A stretch of 64,000 nt of DNA, taken from the NCBI GenBank assembly GCA_029959085.1, contig JARWIR010000036.1, positions 434,001-498,000 on the forward strand. Direction: 5' to 3'. Below, piece after piece: positions 49,355 through 61,735 of the stretch. The notes beneath the pieces were generated by a model that was given only the letters and a program-made list of their open reading frames with translations, made no database searches and was not told the DNA's origin. The position numbers were made by a program, and so were the translations under genes. Position 1 is the first letter of the stretch, and each line of letters opens with the position of its first letter. The stretch comes from Nemophila menziesii (lineage: Eukaryota; Streptophyta; Magnoliopsida; Boraginales; Hydrophyllaceae).

Positions 49355-50205
49355 AATTTTTTAAGTATATTTCAATTATTTTTATGCTTAGTCTAAAAGT
49401 AAAGCATTTTGAATCAATAAACTAATAAAATAACAATATATGTAGCCTTATATACAAAATATAAATATGCTAGTAGATTATAAATATTAATTAAACATCA
49501 TTATCACTAAAGCTATAATATGTTGTAAATTTTTATTTCAATATACTATTGTATTATAATACTTAAAGAGATAGTTTTAAAAAAATTACTGTAAAAATTA
49601 ACAATATTTTATTATATTTCTTTTTACTTTGACTAACATATTATATAGACATTCTATACAATTATTATATACTTTATAAGAAAAAATGTTGGATTCCATT
49701 CTTTGTAGAGCCCTCAAGGCATGGAAAAAACCTAGTATATATATGTATTGAATTTTATAGTTGTGCAAATAGCATATTTGATAATTTATCAAAGTCTCTT
49801 GCTTTTAGTTTTTTTATCAATACCGACCGTTATTCTTAATAATTCTTTTGTTTTCTCTATAAGCTGCATCCCAAAAAATATTGTATTTAATATATTTTTT
49901 TTATATTTATAAAAATTAAGGAATTAATTAAAGCACTAATATATACATAATTAATATTTTTTTTAAATTGGATTTTAATAACGTAAAATGTTAGAAATTT
50001 ATCAACAAATCGTTTTTCCTCCTAAATGGTATTGAGTTTGTTTAATGTATTGAGTATGTTTAAAATGGGGTTCATGTATAAAATAAGGTCCAAAAAATTT
50101 TTAAAGAATTATCTTGTAAAAAGAAACCCATAATGCTAAATCAGCCTTACAACATCAAGGCCCAAAGAGTTTATAAAACTTAACTTGTAAAAAAAACCAA
50201 CATAC

Positions 50206-50293
50206 TAAGGACCCGTTTGGAAGTGCTTATTTTAGAGTAAAAAAGCGCTTTTATAATAAAATTCAAAATTTAGCACTTCCAAACGGGCACTAA
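50206..50293. mobile_element. 82-bp Tourist-like MITE
   Basis: The insert 50209-50290 is missing from P1 (near 873) and P2 (near 16293), where CATACTAAATAAG is continuous. It is flanked by TAA on both sides. Its ends are inverted repeats: GGACCCGTTTGGAAGTGCT and, on the other strand, GTGCCCGTTTGGAAGTGCT. A TAA duplication and G-rich arms containing CCCGTTTGG fit the PIF/Harbinger (Tourist) group. It has no coding capacity. Confidence 0.75.
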
Positions 50294-50442
50294 ATAAGCC
50301 TTAAAACAGCAGTATGGCTATTTATGAAACAATATTGATCACTAACACCTAAAAACTCAACCCTACGTTATCAAAACATTGAGTCTCCAAAACACACCGC
50401 CTCCGCGCCTCCCTTATCCATTAATTTATTCATCTAAACCTC

Positions 50443-50548
50443 TATATAAACCTCCACTGTAATATTGGATATCAGAGTATGTTTGTGTAAGCGCAAATAA
50501 GAGTATGTTTTTAATTACTAAGATGATCGTCATGACATTTCACTTTAG
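50443..50548 (+). promoter_or_regulatory. TATA-like box and first-exon-like segment of P3
   Basis: TATATAAA at 50443-50450, ATG at 50532-50534 and donor CACTTTAG|GTATG at 50548/50549 match P1 without an insertion between them. Confidence 0.4.
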
Positions 50549-51496
50549 GTATGTTTTTCTTATCAAAATTTTATTTTTTATAGTTTGATTTTTTATAATT
50601 TTAATTTTAGGGTGTTAGATAAGTGAATATGTATATAAATATTTTCACATTGTATATTATTTAACTTACAAAAATAGATTTAATTTTGAGATTTAAGAAT
50701 TATATATTATTTTATTGTCAATAAAAAATATATAATAATAATCATTATAATGTAATTGGTTTTTTAATAAAATATACTTTATTTTGTATAAAGTAGGGAC
50801 TACACAATTAATTAAATTTTTTATTAGATAAATAGATGAGGTAACAAAAGATATAATTACCCCTAACTTATGAGTAAACTAGAATGCATATATTTTAATT
50901 AACGTGACTTTTTCACTAAGGAAATATGACTCATGTTGATCAAGTAGATATTGTATTTCAAGGAAGGTCCTCTAAAATCATTTAAAGTCGTTGTCCTCGG
51001 CATAGCAAGTTAGTGATGAACAAATATATCTATATATATTTATACTCTTAAATTAACAAGTTTACATTTACATGGTAATTATGTCCAGTCTATGAAGAAC
51101 AACCTATTCAATAGATCTACAAGAAACAATGTGTTTAACTATTAACCCCCAATATACATAGCATTTCAACTAAAATTAAAATTAGTGCATGTACTTGAAA
51201 ATATTGTGTTGGGTTTCTCCTAAATTTATCTTCTAAATATATTTAAATGATAATAAGACTATTTCTGAAATAACTTCAATGATGCATAAATTTAAGATAA
51301 ATATGATCAAAAGAGTTTTACCATCTAACTAGTGTGCTCTTTGAATGGTTCAGTACCTTCGGGATTATCAAACATTTGGAGAAAACCCTCATTTCTTGGT
51401 GTGGAAGAGAAGGTCAATATAGTACTTTTATTAAAGTATCTTAATGTTTTTACTATTTTCACGTGTACTTAATTTTTTTTACTCTAATTTATGTAG

Positions 51497-51640
51497 GTAC
51501 AAAAGCTAGTAGAAATTGAATTCCCTGAAATCTTGCTAGGGGTACATTGGAATCTTTTGGTGGTGATGAAAATATGGCTTTGGAGAAGCTTTAGGGGAAC
51601 TTTTAGCACGAGAATTGATTTTTCTTTTTTGGAATGAAAT
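51497..51640 (+). pseudogene. UBA-like exon relic in P3, directly before RAD16 piece
   Basis: After a TATGTAG acceptor the frames read KLVEIEFPE, then in shifted frame sequence corresponding to LARSTLE and DENMALEKL. By comparison with the copy at 60777 the ancestral exon encoded a compact UBA-type fold with the MGF loop and ALEKL helix; UBA domains bind ubiquitin. Here small indels break it. It is followed without intron by the RAD16 segment starting at about 51640, so the two genes were joined inside or just after this exon. Confidence 0.45.
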
Positions 51641-52062
51641 TTATTGAGGATTCTGAATGTAAAGTATTTCTTATGAGCTTGAAAGTTGGTGGTGTTGCCT
51701 TAAATCTTACAGTTGCATCACATGTAAGTATTCTTATATATAATTGACAAAATCGTAATGTGTTGTAGTAATTAATTAATGTTGTGATGATTTGATAAAT
51801 ATGTGTTTTGGATGGATCCATGGTGGAACCCTGCTGTAGAGAGACAACATAAGATAGGATTCATCGAATAGGACAATATAAACCTATAAAGTAAGAGCAA
51901 AAGCTCTTTTTTCCATTTTTTACCTATTATTATTAACTTTATATGTATATCTAATGTCGTTATAATGACTTGTTTATTTGGACTGTGAGGTTTGCTATTG
52001 AGAATACAGTTGAAGAGAGGATTTTGAAGCTGCAACAGAAGAAGGAACTTGTGTTTGAAGGG
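51640..52062 (+). pseudogene. RAD16-type SNF2 helicase C-terminal fragment, copy 3 (longest)
   Basis: This copy starts further upstream than the other two. Exon a (51640-51723) reads FIEDSECKVFLMSLKVGG and then ALNLTVASH, the RAD16 pattern before motif VI. Exon b (51803-51890) reads [15 protein letters not shown] but lost one base in the codons for QAQDR, breaking the frame before HRIGQ. Exon c (about 51980-52062) reads IENTVEERILKLQ and KKELVFEG. Both acceptors are mutated: AAATATG where P1 has AAATAG|G before exon b, and TTATTTG where P1 has TTATTAG before exon c. So the longest copy is the one that cannot be spliced. Confidence 0.85.
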
Positions 52063-52634
52063 CAAGAGTCTAAAAGTCAACAAGGCAAAGCCTTTCTTTC
52101 TCAATTATTTTATTCATCTAATTGTTTCCTTTGCATGTTTTCTTAAATGTTCGTTAATATATATTCTTATTTTGTGTATGGATTTGAAGTCTAGAATTGT
52201 TTAATGGATATCAAAGTACTTTGGATTTTTTCTTTGCTTTTAGTTTTCTCTTTGTTAGTTTTTGTTGCGAATGTTCGATAAAATTTTGTTTGGTGTGGAA
52301 TACTTAAGTATGCTATGTAAGAGGATGGTGAAGAAGTATTATCTTTTTACTTTGTAGGAACGATGATATTTTTGGAAAAATCTTTTGTTTCTAATCACTA
52401 TTAAAGACAATATTTTTGGAAAAATATTTTGTCTTTCTCTCTCTCTCTAGGAAAGATGATATTTTCCGAAAATATCCTTGCCTGATATTTTTGGATAAAT
52501 AGGTAGATATTTTCTTAAGCAATAAGTCTACAAAACTAGTTATGCGAAATCATGGTCTTAATTTGGAAAAGATTTTGTCAGTTAAATTACTATACCAAGT
52601 CCTTTAACAGCTCAATCTCTTGGAAATTTGTTCT

Positions 52635-53370
52635 TGCAGTTCTTTGAGGGTTTGAACTTTCTAGAAAAATACAGTGTGGGGATATTTCCTTTTGTTACCA
52701 TTGCACCTCACTTGGTTGCACTTAATAAAGTCTTGTATTGATTTTTTCAAGGTGAGAAGTCTTGTGCCAAAGGCTTGGAGTAATTTTTTAGAGCTTAGCC
52801 TTACGTTTTAAGGAAAATATGTATTGTATGAGGATTAAGGATGAAGAGTTTTATATTATTAAGGAGATATTGCAAATTGAAAGAAAGAAAGATGACATTA
52901 TTCTATCTTGGGTTTCGTTGTTGACAAGGGATTAGAAACCTCTATATGACAAATTGAGTGTATGCTATGTTATATCATTTAATGCTTAGTATTTGTAGTA
53001 TGCCATGCGATCAGCGTTTCAAGGTCTTATTCGTTTTTCCTCCACATTTAAATTAGTATAAAATTATTAGCCATCTGGTGAGATTGTTAATGGGGTAGGT
53101 TCCTTAAAATAATTTGTAGGCCTATGATGGAAGAGGATTAGGTTTGAAAGATTTGGATGCATGGAAAAAAGTTTGAATCTTAAATATCTTATGGCTAATA
53201 GTGAAGAATAAGGAATTGTTGTGGATAATGTGTGCATGGCGTGTGGTTAAAATATGGGGATATTGGGAATGAGATGTAATGAATCGGGACTCTCCGTTGA
53301 ATGGGAGTTGTGAGTTTTGAAGAAGGATATTAGGTTGCCGTTGGAGGATAAAAAACACATTTTTTAGAAA
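52635..53370 (+). pseudogene. Decayed LINE reverse transcriptase fragment, copy 3
   Basis: Parallel to 2960-3720. The GFFQGE-type word near 52740-52765 and GLGLKDLDAWKK near 53140-53170 are readable. Decay is shared with P1 and P2. Confidence 0.6.
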
Positions 53371-54639
53371 ATGATTTTCAAAATTTACGTTGTAAAAATC
53401 AAAGGATTATTAACATTAATTATAGTAACATTTTAAATGTTTGGTAACCTACAAATTAATAGTGAGTTTCACATGACGTGAGGGGCGTTCAATCCCCGTG
53501 TGACAATAAATGTTAGAAGTGTATACGCATGCTTGGAAATGTGTGAAGTATCTTGGATGATATATTTACAACACACAAGTGGTAGAGGAAATTTAATAGT
53601 TAGTCAAGAGAGTAGATTTGTTGCGCCTATGTGATGTCCAGTACCCATAAATGTTTGATAATCTCGAAGTTACTGAACTATTCAAAAAGCAAACAAATAT
53701 TACTTTTTTAAAATTGTAGTTTTTTATGCTTATGAATCATTAAAATGAATAAAAATTTATATATTTAAATTCAAACTCATGTAATTTTAGTGTAAAGTAA
53801 ATTGAAAGGCATTGCAACATAATTGTTAACTACATTGTTATATTTTGATTATATATATTTGGATATGTAAATTTTTTATCTTTACATTGCTACTACTATA
53901 GATAATGAATGTTAGTAATTAAAAGAGTTGTTAAATTTGAAATCTCAATACAATATCATGATTGAATCTCAACCTAAACTCTGGAAGGTAAATTAAGTTT
54001 AAATATTTTCAAATGGGTAGACAAAATATGTATGATGGTAAGCATTGTATCTTAAGTAAAGAATTTTATCTTAAGTAAAGAAAACTATATCCAAAATAAC
54101 TTCAATGATCCATAAATATAAGATATAAGATGTAATATTTTGATAACTTTTAAGAATACTTTAAATTATTTTTACCTAGCTACCTTGGTTTTATAATTTC
54201 CGTAGAATATTATTTTTATGAACCTATGTAAAGTTTGAATTTTACTAATAAAAATAATTTTCTAATTAGGATATTTTTTGAAGGTCCATCGTCCTCTTTT
54301 AAATGCCTATCATTGAAAATATGATATTTTTAATAGTGAATGGTTCCTTTATATCAAATTAATAATTAATTATAACAAGTTTTTTACTATTCACTCTTAG
54401 AATATATATTACTATGACAAACTTTATTTTTGGTGTTTGATAGGTATTGCTAGATGAGACTTGAGTAAGAATAAATTTTGGAAAAGCTTACGAAGCCTTA
54501 AGACTCAGTTTCAGAAAAGTCTAACTAATCCAAGATGAAGCCTCATATTTATGCAACGATTGTAGGTGTATGTTCTAATGGAGTATACCAAATAGATAAG
54601 TGTTGGTGCGAATTCAGAGTTTAGATAACACTCCGAGTA

Positions 54640-57600
54640 TAATGTTTAGTTATAGTTATTAAGTATGTCGTCTAAAATTTGTGTAAGAATCTATAAAACT
54701 AAAGGTTTGCATATGTTTGGTAGCCTAGTGTGATCATGGGTGTGCCCCTTTGACAAGGTTTGATATGTGGTGTATTGGTTTTTTTGTCATAATTCATAAC
54801 GAGGCTTTTACTCGTGGGTCCTTGGGACCTTCGACCCTATAAAATATAATTATTTAAATTTTTTAATTTTCTAAAGATAAACAATATCTTAAACTCATAC
54901 TATATTGGTATGTTGAAACAATAATCATTACGATATCTTTATTTTGTATAATGTCTCTCCTAATAGTGTATCTTGTAGAGTCATGTTGAATAGTGTAAAT
55001 CGCATACTAAATTATGTACTATATAGATGGATAGAGACCATACTAATTTTTTTCCTATTGTAATGCTCATGAATATGATCAACACCTTTGATGAGGTTCA
55101 TAGTATATTAATTTTTTTAGATTTAAAATCGATCACCTAATGGTCATTAGATTGATTTGATTATTAGGGATTCAATTTTAATACCTAATTATAAAAACCA
55201 TACATTTCAATTTTAAATATGGATATCCAACTCAATTATATTAAATATCAAAATATCATAAATTAAATTTAAATAATAATCAAAAAGAAAAATTTCATGT
55301 CATGCGAGCCTATTTATTATTTTATAATGGACTCTTAAAAAAGTTCACATATATCATACTCATTCTCAATTTGAAAGCATATCATGGGTAGGTCACGTTT
55401 CACAACTATAGAAGAGATTTTTTAATGTGGTGGGTGGTTTTGTCAACTATGTTGAAAAGATATTATATGTGTGATAGGGTAGCGCACCCACTAGACTAAT
55501 TATTGTGGAGCGACAAAATCAGTTCAAGTTTGACCATAATTTGATGGATATGGCCACTCAAAATTCTCAAATAAACCTATATGACTTGACACACTATTAT
55601 AATGTTGTGTTGGCGGGTCCATATCGTAAATAAAATATTTTCTCTATTTATCACAAAACTTAGTGACAATATAGTTTTAAATACTTTTACAAATTATAAG
55701 AAATTATCTTTAAGTATTGAAAATACCTATATGTAAGTAATCTATATTTAATTTTAAACTCATGTAATTTTAGTATAAAGTATATTGAAGGGTAATGCAA
55801 CATAATTGTTAACTACATTTTTATATTTTTATCATATATATTTGGGTTTGCAAATTTTTTATCTTTACATTGCTACTACTATAGATAATGAATGTTAGTA
55901 AAGAAAAAAATTGTTAAATTTGAAATCTCAATACAATATTGTGGTAGCATCACAACTCAGAACATTGGAAGGTATATTAAGTTCAAATATTTTGGAATAT
56001 TTATACAAAATAGGTTTTATGGTAAACAAATGTCAAGTTAAGAAAACTATTTCCAAAACAATTTCAATGATGTATAAATATAAGATATAACATGTAACAT
56101 TTTGATAAATTTTAAGATTACATTAAATTATTTTTTACCTTGTTACCTTGACTTTTTCATTTTTTTAGAATGTTATTTTAAGAAACAATGAAACTTTGAA
56201 TATTACTAATAAGAGTGTTTTTATCAAGATGTTATTTGAAGGTCTAATGTCCTTTTTCATATTTTATGAAGATATAAATAAATAAATTAAAATTTCATTT
56301 GAAAATGGTACTGGTGGAAGTACTTCTAGCCGCAAACTAAAATTAATCTATAAAAGGAGTCAACATCAAACGAATTGAAAAATTAATGGATAAGTTTCGT
56401 AATCACCACATAGCTATATCAAATACAGGTACTTACTAAATTTACAAAAAATGCGTATTAAAAAAATGCCTATCATTGAAACTATGATATTTTTTTAATG
56501 GTGAATGGTTTCTTTATATCAAAGTAATTTTAAATTATATCAGATGTTTTTATTATTCACTCTTAGACTATATATTACAATGTCTAACTCTATTTTTGGT
56601 GTTTGTTATGTACTGGTGGATGAAACTTGAGTAAGAATATGTTCTGGCAATGCTAATAAAGCCTTAAGACTGAGATTCATAAGAGTCTAACTCTATTTTT
56701 GGTGTTTATGAGTTATTAAGTACTTTTCCTAAAATTTGTGTAAGTTATTAGGAACTTAAGGTTTTCTAGTGTGTTTAACTTAAATTTATAAGTTTTAAGT
56801 TTGTAGTGATGAACATGTTTATCATCCCAGGTCATTACTAAAAATAAAGAAGTTCGACGATAAAGGTTATATAACTAAAATAAAAGAAGCTCTAGCATGA
56901 AATTTATTGTAAAAAGGTATGTATAATTAACTCTTTTGGTGACCTAACTGATCCACGATCTGACCAATTCAGATTATTTATGTAGGAGGAAAAGTGTGTG
57001 TGAATATGTAATAAAGCGTTACCTATAGTATAAATACAATAGTGTTGAATATAAGGTGATTGGTAAACTTAAGGTTGTTAGAAGACATGTTATACTTTAT
57101 TGGGGAGTTTTTATATGTATGATATATTTTTTAATGCAAAATTTAGTTTGCTGCCATGTGATTGTAGAGCAACTTCAACTTCGTGTAAGTGAGATTCTTA
57201 GACCCTAGTATTGTCATAGTGGCGACAAACTTGGACATGGATGCTATGAGTAATATTTTACATAAGTATGTACAAAATAAAAAAATGCAACAAATGAAAA
57301 AAGATTGTTTGAAATGAGGAAGAGGAAGAGACTACTACTAGTACTTCATTCTTAAGGTTCAATTGAAATTTAAATTCAATATCATCTTCCATATAAGGAA
57401 TATAATTTATCCTGCTCAACCTAACCATTTGTATTGATGAGGATTTGAAATACGGTGTATTTGTTTTTTTGGCATAATTTGTAACGAGGCATTTACATGT
57501 GCGTTCTTAGGACCTTCGACCATACCAATTATAATTATTAAAATTTAGCTTATCTCTAAAAAGATAAACAATATCTTGGTCTCATACCTTATTGGTACGT

Positions 57601-59583
57601 TGAAATAATATAACATTCGAGTTTTATCCTTTGTATAATGCCTCTCCTAATAGTGTATCGAGTAGAATCATGTTGAATAGTGTAAATGTAATACAAATAT
57701 AAGTTGTTAATCCAAATTATATATTGTATCGATGAATAGAGATCTGACTAATTATTTATCTATTGTAATGCTCATGAATACTATCAACGCTTTAGACGAG
57801 GTCCGTAGTTTAAATATATATTTTTTTGAATTAAAATCAATTTCCCAATGGTCATTAAATAGATATGGAAATTTTGGATTTAATTTTAATACCTTATTAT
57901 ATAAAACGTACAGGTCGATATCAAAAAAAGAATATCAAAGTCAATTATAAATTAAATATAAAAAAATATCATAAATTAAATTTAAATAATCATCAAAGGG
58001 AAAAAATTTCATGCCATACGAGTCTATTTATTATTTAATAATGGACTCCTAAAAAGGTTAACATATATCGAACTCGTTCTCAATTTGAAAGTGAAAATTA
58101 ACAAGGGTAGGTCGCGTCTCATAAAGCTATACAAGAGGTTTTTTTTTATGTGAGTGGGTGGTTATGTCAACTTTAATGAGAATATGTTATATGTTTGATA
58201 GGGTAGCCCACCAACTAGACTCGTTCTAGTGGAAGGACAAGATATGTTCAAGTTCGGTCACAATTTGATGGATATGGCACTCAAATTTCTTAAATAAACC
58301 TACATGACCTTATCCACTCATATTATGTTATGGTTGGATGACCCATATAGTAAGTGATTAATTTTCTTTTTCTTTGTATATACTTTTATTTATCAAAAAA
58401 AACTCTATGACAATATAGTTACAAATAATTTTATGAATTATAAGAAATTTATAGAATTATAAAGTATTGTGAGTACTTATATGTATTAAAATCGAGTTAT
58501 TTTAAAAATCTATTTAACATGGAATTTCTTGTTTATATTTTTTCTCTAGGTAACACTTCAATACTATATTGGATGTTTCAAAAATCACATCCTAACCATT
58601 AATTATATTAGCAAAACACATCCCATTATATTAATTCGATAGTTGTTATAGTTAGTATTTTTTTTTGAAATATGAGGTATGTGTCATTGAACGATTGGTA
58701 TTGGACCATCCAATATTGTATAGAAATAATTTTCTTTTTTTCTAGGATGAAATAATATTGTGATTCAGTTATTATAATTATTTTGTAAATGAAGGTTCAA
58801 AAAATAAGAAGTGCTACTATATATTTTTTTTTAATTATCTACAATGTATTAAATAAGCTCTTTTATTAAATATTTGTTATAATTTTGTTGACCAATATAT
58901 CATATATCAAGTACTCATTACGTTCTTACAATATTGACCCCAACAAAGATGGTTTTAAGATATTTATTGAGGATCATCTTGATGTTAAAGTTTCATAATT
59001 GTTATGCACCATTCATAATAATTAATCAATGTAAGTTTGATTTAATATATTTTTATTGTGAAGTTTATCAAAATGCACATACAACATATTTCTTAATCAT
59101 CAATGCCTTATATATATGGGTTTACCAAGTTTTATGATTACAACAATACTACCGTGGGGAGAAAGACTGTTAGGAAATAAAATGGATGTTGTTGTTTTAC
59201 TTATTTTACTCTCTTATAGTTAATACTGACAGAATATGAAAAATAAAAGAAATTGTAAAATCCATAGGACTTTATCTACATCATATTTAAATGTTAAATT
59301 CATATTTTTGAGATGAAACAATAATCCTTATATGATATTTTTTAGGTTTTCTATATCATTTCATATTTTATTTCTGAACACACTATTATTTGCGATTGTA
59401 ATTATTTTTTATTTACTAAATGCAAAATAGATAACCATGAGGTAGTTATTAATTACTCGATTTTACTCTTTGGTTCACCAATGCTGTAATTTATATGATT
59501 TTACCTTTTAAGGACTAGCAAATCGTGTTATTTTTCATTATCGTATTCTAAAATATTAGTTGATTACTTTAAGTTTAATAAAT
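54640..59583 (+). repeat. R block following P3
   Basis: Parallel to 20640-25465 at an offset of about 34 kb, with about 265 bp (about 55207-55470) that the other copy lost. It contains module G twice, module M (55755-55985) and a family T foldback. It stops at about 59583, where the sequence switches to an old P unit, whereas 25465 continues into an O block. No gene was identified. Confidence 0.7.
58562..58720. mobile_element. Foldback (MITE-like) element, family T
   Basis: Sister of the copy at 24443-24599, with right arm TTGGACCATCCAATATTG intact and left arm TATATTGGATG. Confidence 0.5.
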
Positions 59584-61735
59584 AATGGTGTATTTTTAGT
59601 ACAGACTTATATTATAATAAAAAAATATATATAATAATAATCATTATAGTGTAATTTGTTTTTAAATAAAATATTCATCATTTTGTATAAAGTAGTGACT
59701 AAGCTATAAATTAAAAATTTGATTAGGCATATAGATGAGGTACCAAAAGATATACTTACCTATAACTAAATATAAAATATAATTCCTATACTTAAAAGTA
59801 CGTGACTTTTTCACTATGGAAATATGATTTATGTCCATCTAGTAAATATTGTATTTCACCTAAGGTCCTCTAAAATCATTTGAAGTCATTGTCCTCACCT
59901 AGCGAGTTAGTGATTTACATATATATCTCTATAGTTATACTTTTAAATTAACAAGTTTACATTGACATGGTAATCGAGTCTAGTCTATGTAGGTCTACAG
60001 GAAACCCTGAGTTCTATTAACCACCAATATATATAGCATTGCCACTAAAATCCAAATTTAGTGCATGTACTTGAAAAATATAGTGTTGTGTCTCTCCTAA
60101 ATGTATCTTATAAATATATTTAAATGATAATAAAACAGAGTCAAATAATTGAATCACATATTGCCTTTATTTATAAGAAAAAAAATGTCAAGCATTTTTC
60201 CTTTACGTGGAGAACTCCACTTGGCTGCATTTTAAATTAGTTTGACATCCATGTATTTTTGCAGAATTCTTGGTGTCATGTCCCTAACTTTATAGTGTCA
60301 ACAAATACACTAAAAAGTCAATTTCAACTCTATAGATATTGTGTGTATTCCTTTCAGATATCCTATCTCATATTTGTGGATATCAATTAAGGTCAAATCC
60401 CATATATGATGATAGAGTTTCTTGTACAATTGGTCTTACTATTTAGGTATGTAGATCTCTTCTTCTCATCTGATCCCTAAGTAGTTATCTCTGAATATTG
60501 TATGTTAAGTTAAAGAAGACTATTTCCGAAACAACTTTATTGATGCACAAATATAAGATAAATATGATAAAATAATTTTATTATCTAATTAGTGTGCTCT
60601 TTAAATGGTTCAATACCATCAAGCTTATCAAACATTTGTAGGTACAAAACTTTTGCTAAACCCTCATATTTTGGTGTGGAAGAGAAGGATAATATAGTAC
60701 TTTTATTAATGTATCTTAATTTTTTTTATTATTTTCATGTGTACTTAATTTTCTTTTATGACTTTTATTTGTGTAGGTACAAAAGATAGTAGAAATGGGA
60801 TTTTATGAAGATCTTGCTAGGAGTACATTGGAATATGTTTGGAGTGATGAATATATGGCTTTGGAAAAGCTTTGATATGGTAGGGGAACTTTTGGCACAA
60901 GATTTGATTTACCATTTTTTTAGAATAAAATTATACCCAAAGGAAGGGTATATAAATTAATATATTTAATGTTTCCTTTGCATGTTTTCTAACATGTTCT
61001 TGAATATATATTCCTATTTTTTGTCCGGATTTGAAGTCTAGAATTGTTAAATGGATATTAAAGTACTTTGGATTTGTGTTTTGTTTTTAGTTTTCTCTTT
61101 GTTAGTTTTTGTTGCAATTGTTTGATGAAATTTTGTTGGGTGTGAAATATTCTTTAGTATGTTTTAGAGGATAGTGAAGAATTGTCTTGTCTCTACTTTC
61201 TAGGAAAGATGATATTTTTGGTAATATCTTTTGTCTCTACTCTCTAGGAAAGACGATATTTTCCGAAAATATTCTTGCCTGATATTTTGGGATAAATAGG
61301 CAGATATATTCTTAAGCAACAAGTCTACAAAAATAGTCACGCAAAATTATGGTCATAATTTGGAAAAGATTTTTCCAGAAAAACTATTATACGAACTCCT
61401 TTAAAAACTCAATCTCCTAAAATTTTGTTCTTAAAGTTCTTTGAGGGTTTGAACTTTCTAGAAAAATACAGTGTGTGGATAAGTTTTACCATTGCACCTT
61501 ACTTGGTGGAAATTAATGAAAACTTGTATGGATTTTTTCAAGGTGAAAAATCTTATGCTAAAAGTTTAAAGTACATTTCGGGAGCTTAGCCGTAACGATT
61601 TTTAGGCAAAGACCTATTATGTGAGGATTAATGATGAAGAGTTTGATATTATTAATGAGGTATCACGAATTACAAGAAAGAAAGATGTCATTTTGAAATC
61701 TTGGGGTTTCGTTGTTGACAATGGATTATAAACCT
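59583..61735 (+). repeat. P4: old P unit without RAD16 piece
   Basis: Joined to the end of R at about 59583. It parallels P1 from about 1290 to 3300 with much divergence, and in part 39960-42850. It holds the best UBA-like exon (60777-60872) and a LINE reverse transcriptase relic (from about 61420), but no helicase sequence between them. It runs on into the second Q block. Confidence 0.6.
60777..60872 (+). pseudogene. UBA-like exon, best copy
   Basis: After the acceptor GTGTAG an open stretch of 32 codons reads VQKIVEMGFYEDLARSTLE, then YVWSDEYMALEKL, and meets TGA. The MGF loop, the spacing to the hydrophobic second helix and the closing ALEKL helix fit a ubiquitin-associated (UBA) domain. 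Copies at 42442 and 51497 differ from it by substitutions and small indels. The parent gene was not recognised. What precedes it (about 60595-60690) is conserved among copies but in no certain frame. Confidence 0.5.

Larger units (their letters stand above)
49354..54640 (+). repeat. P3: long-period repeat unit, copy 3
   Basis: Near-identical to P1 and P2 in the same orientation. It retains the 180 bp lost in P1/P2 (51508-51687), carries a Tourist-like MITE at 50209-50290, and has a 23-bp local tandem duplication near 54050-54085. It lacks the P1 segment corresponding to about 4610-4850, having a different stretch near 54305. Confidence 0.85.

Noticed and set aside
60592..60789. LRR-like words NGSIPSSLSNI
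   Set aside because: Only one short LRR-like phrase. The sister copies use different frames and the continuation has no leucine-rich spacing.
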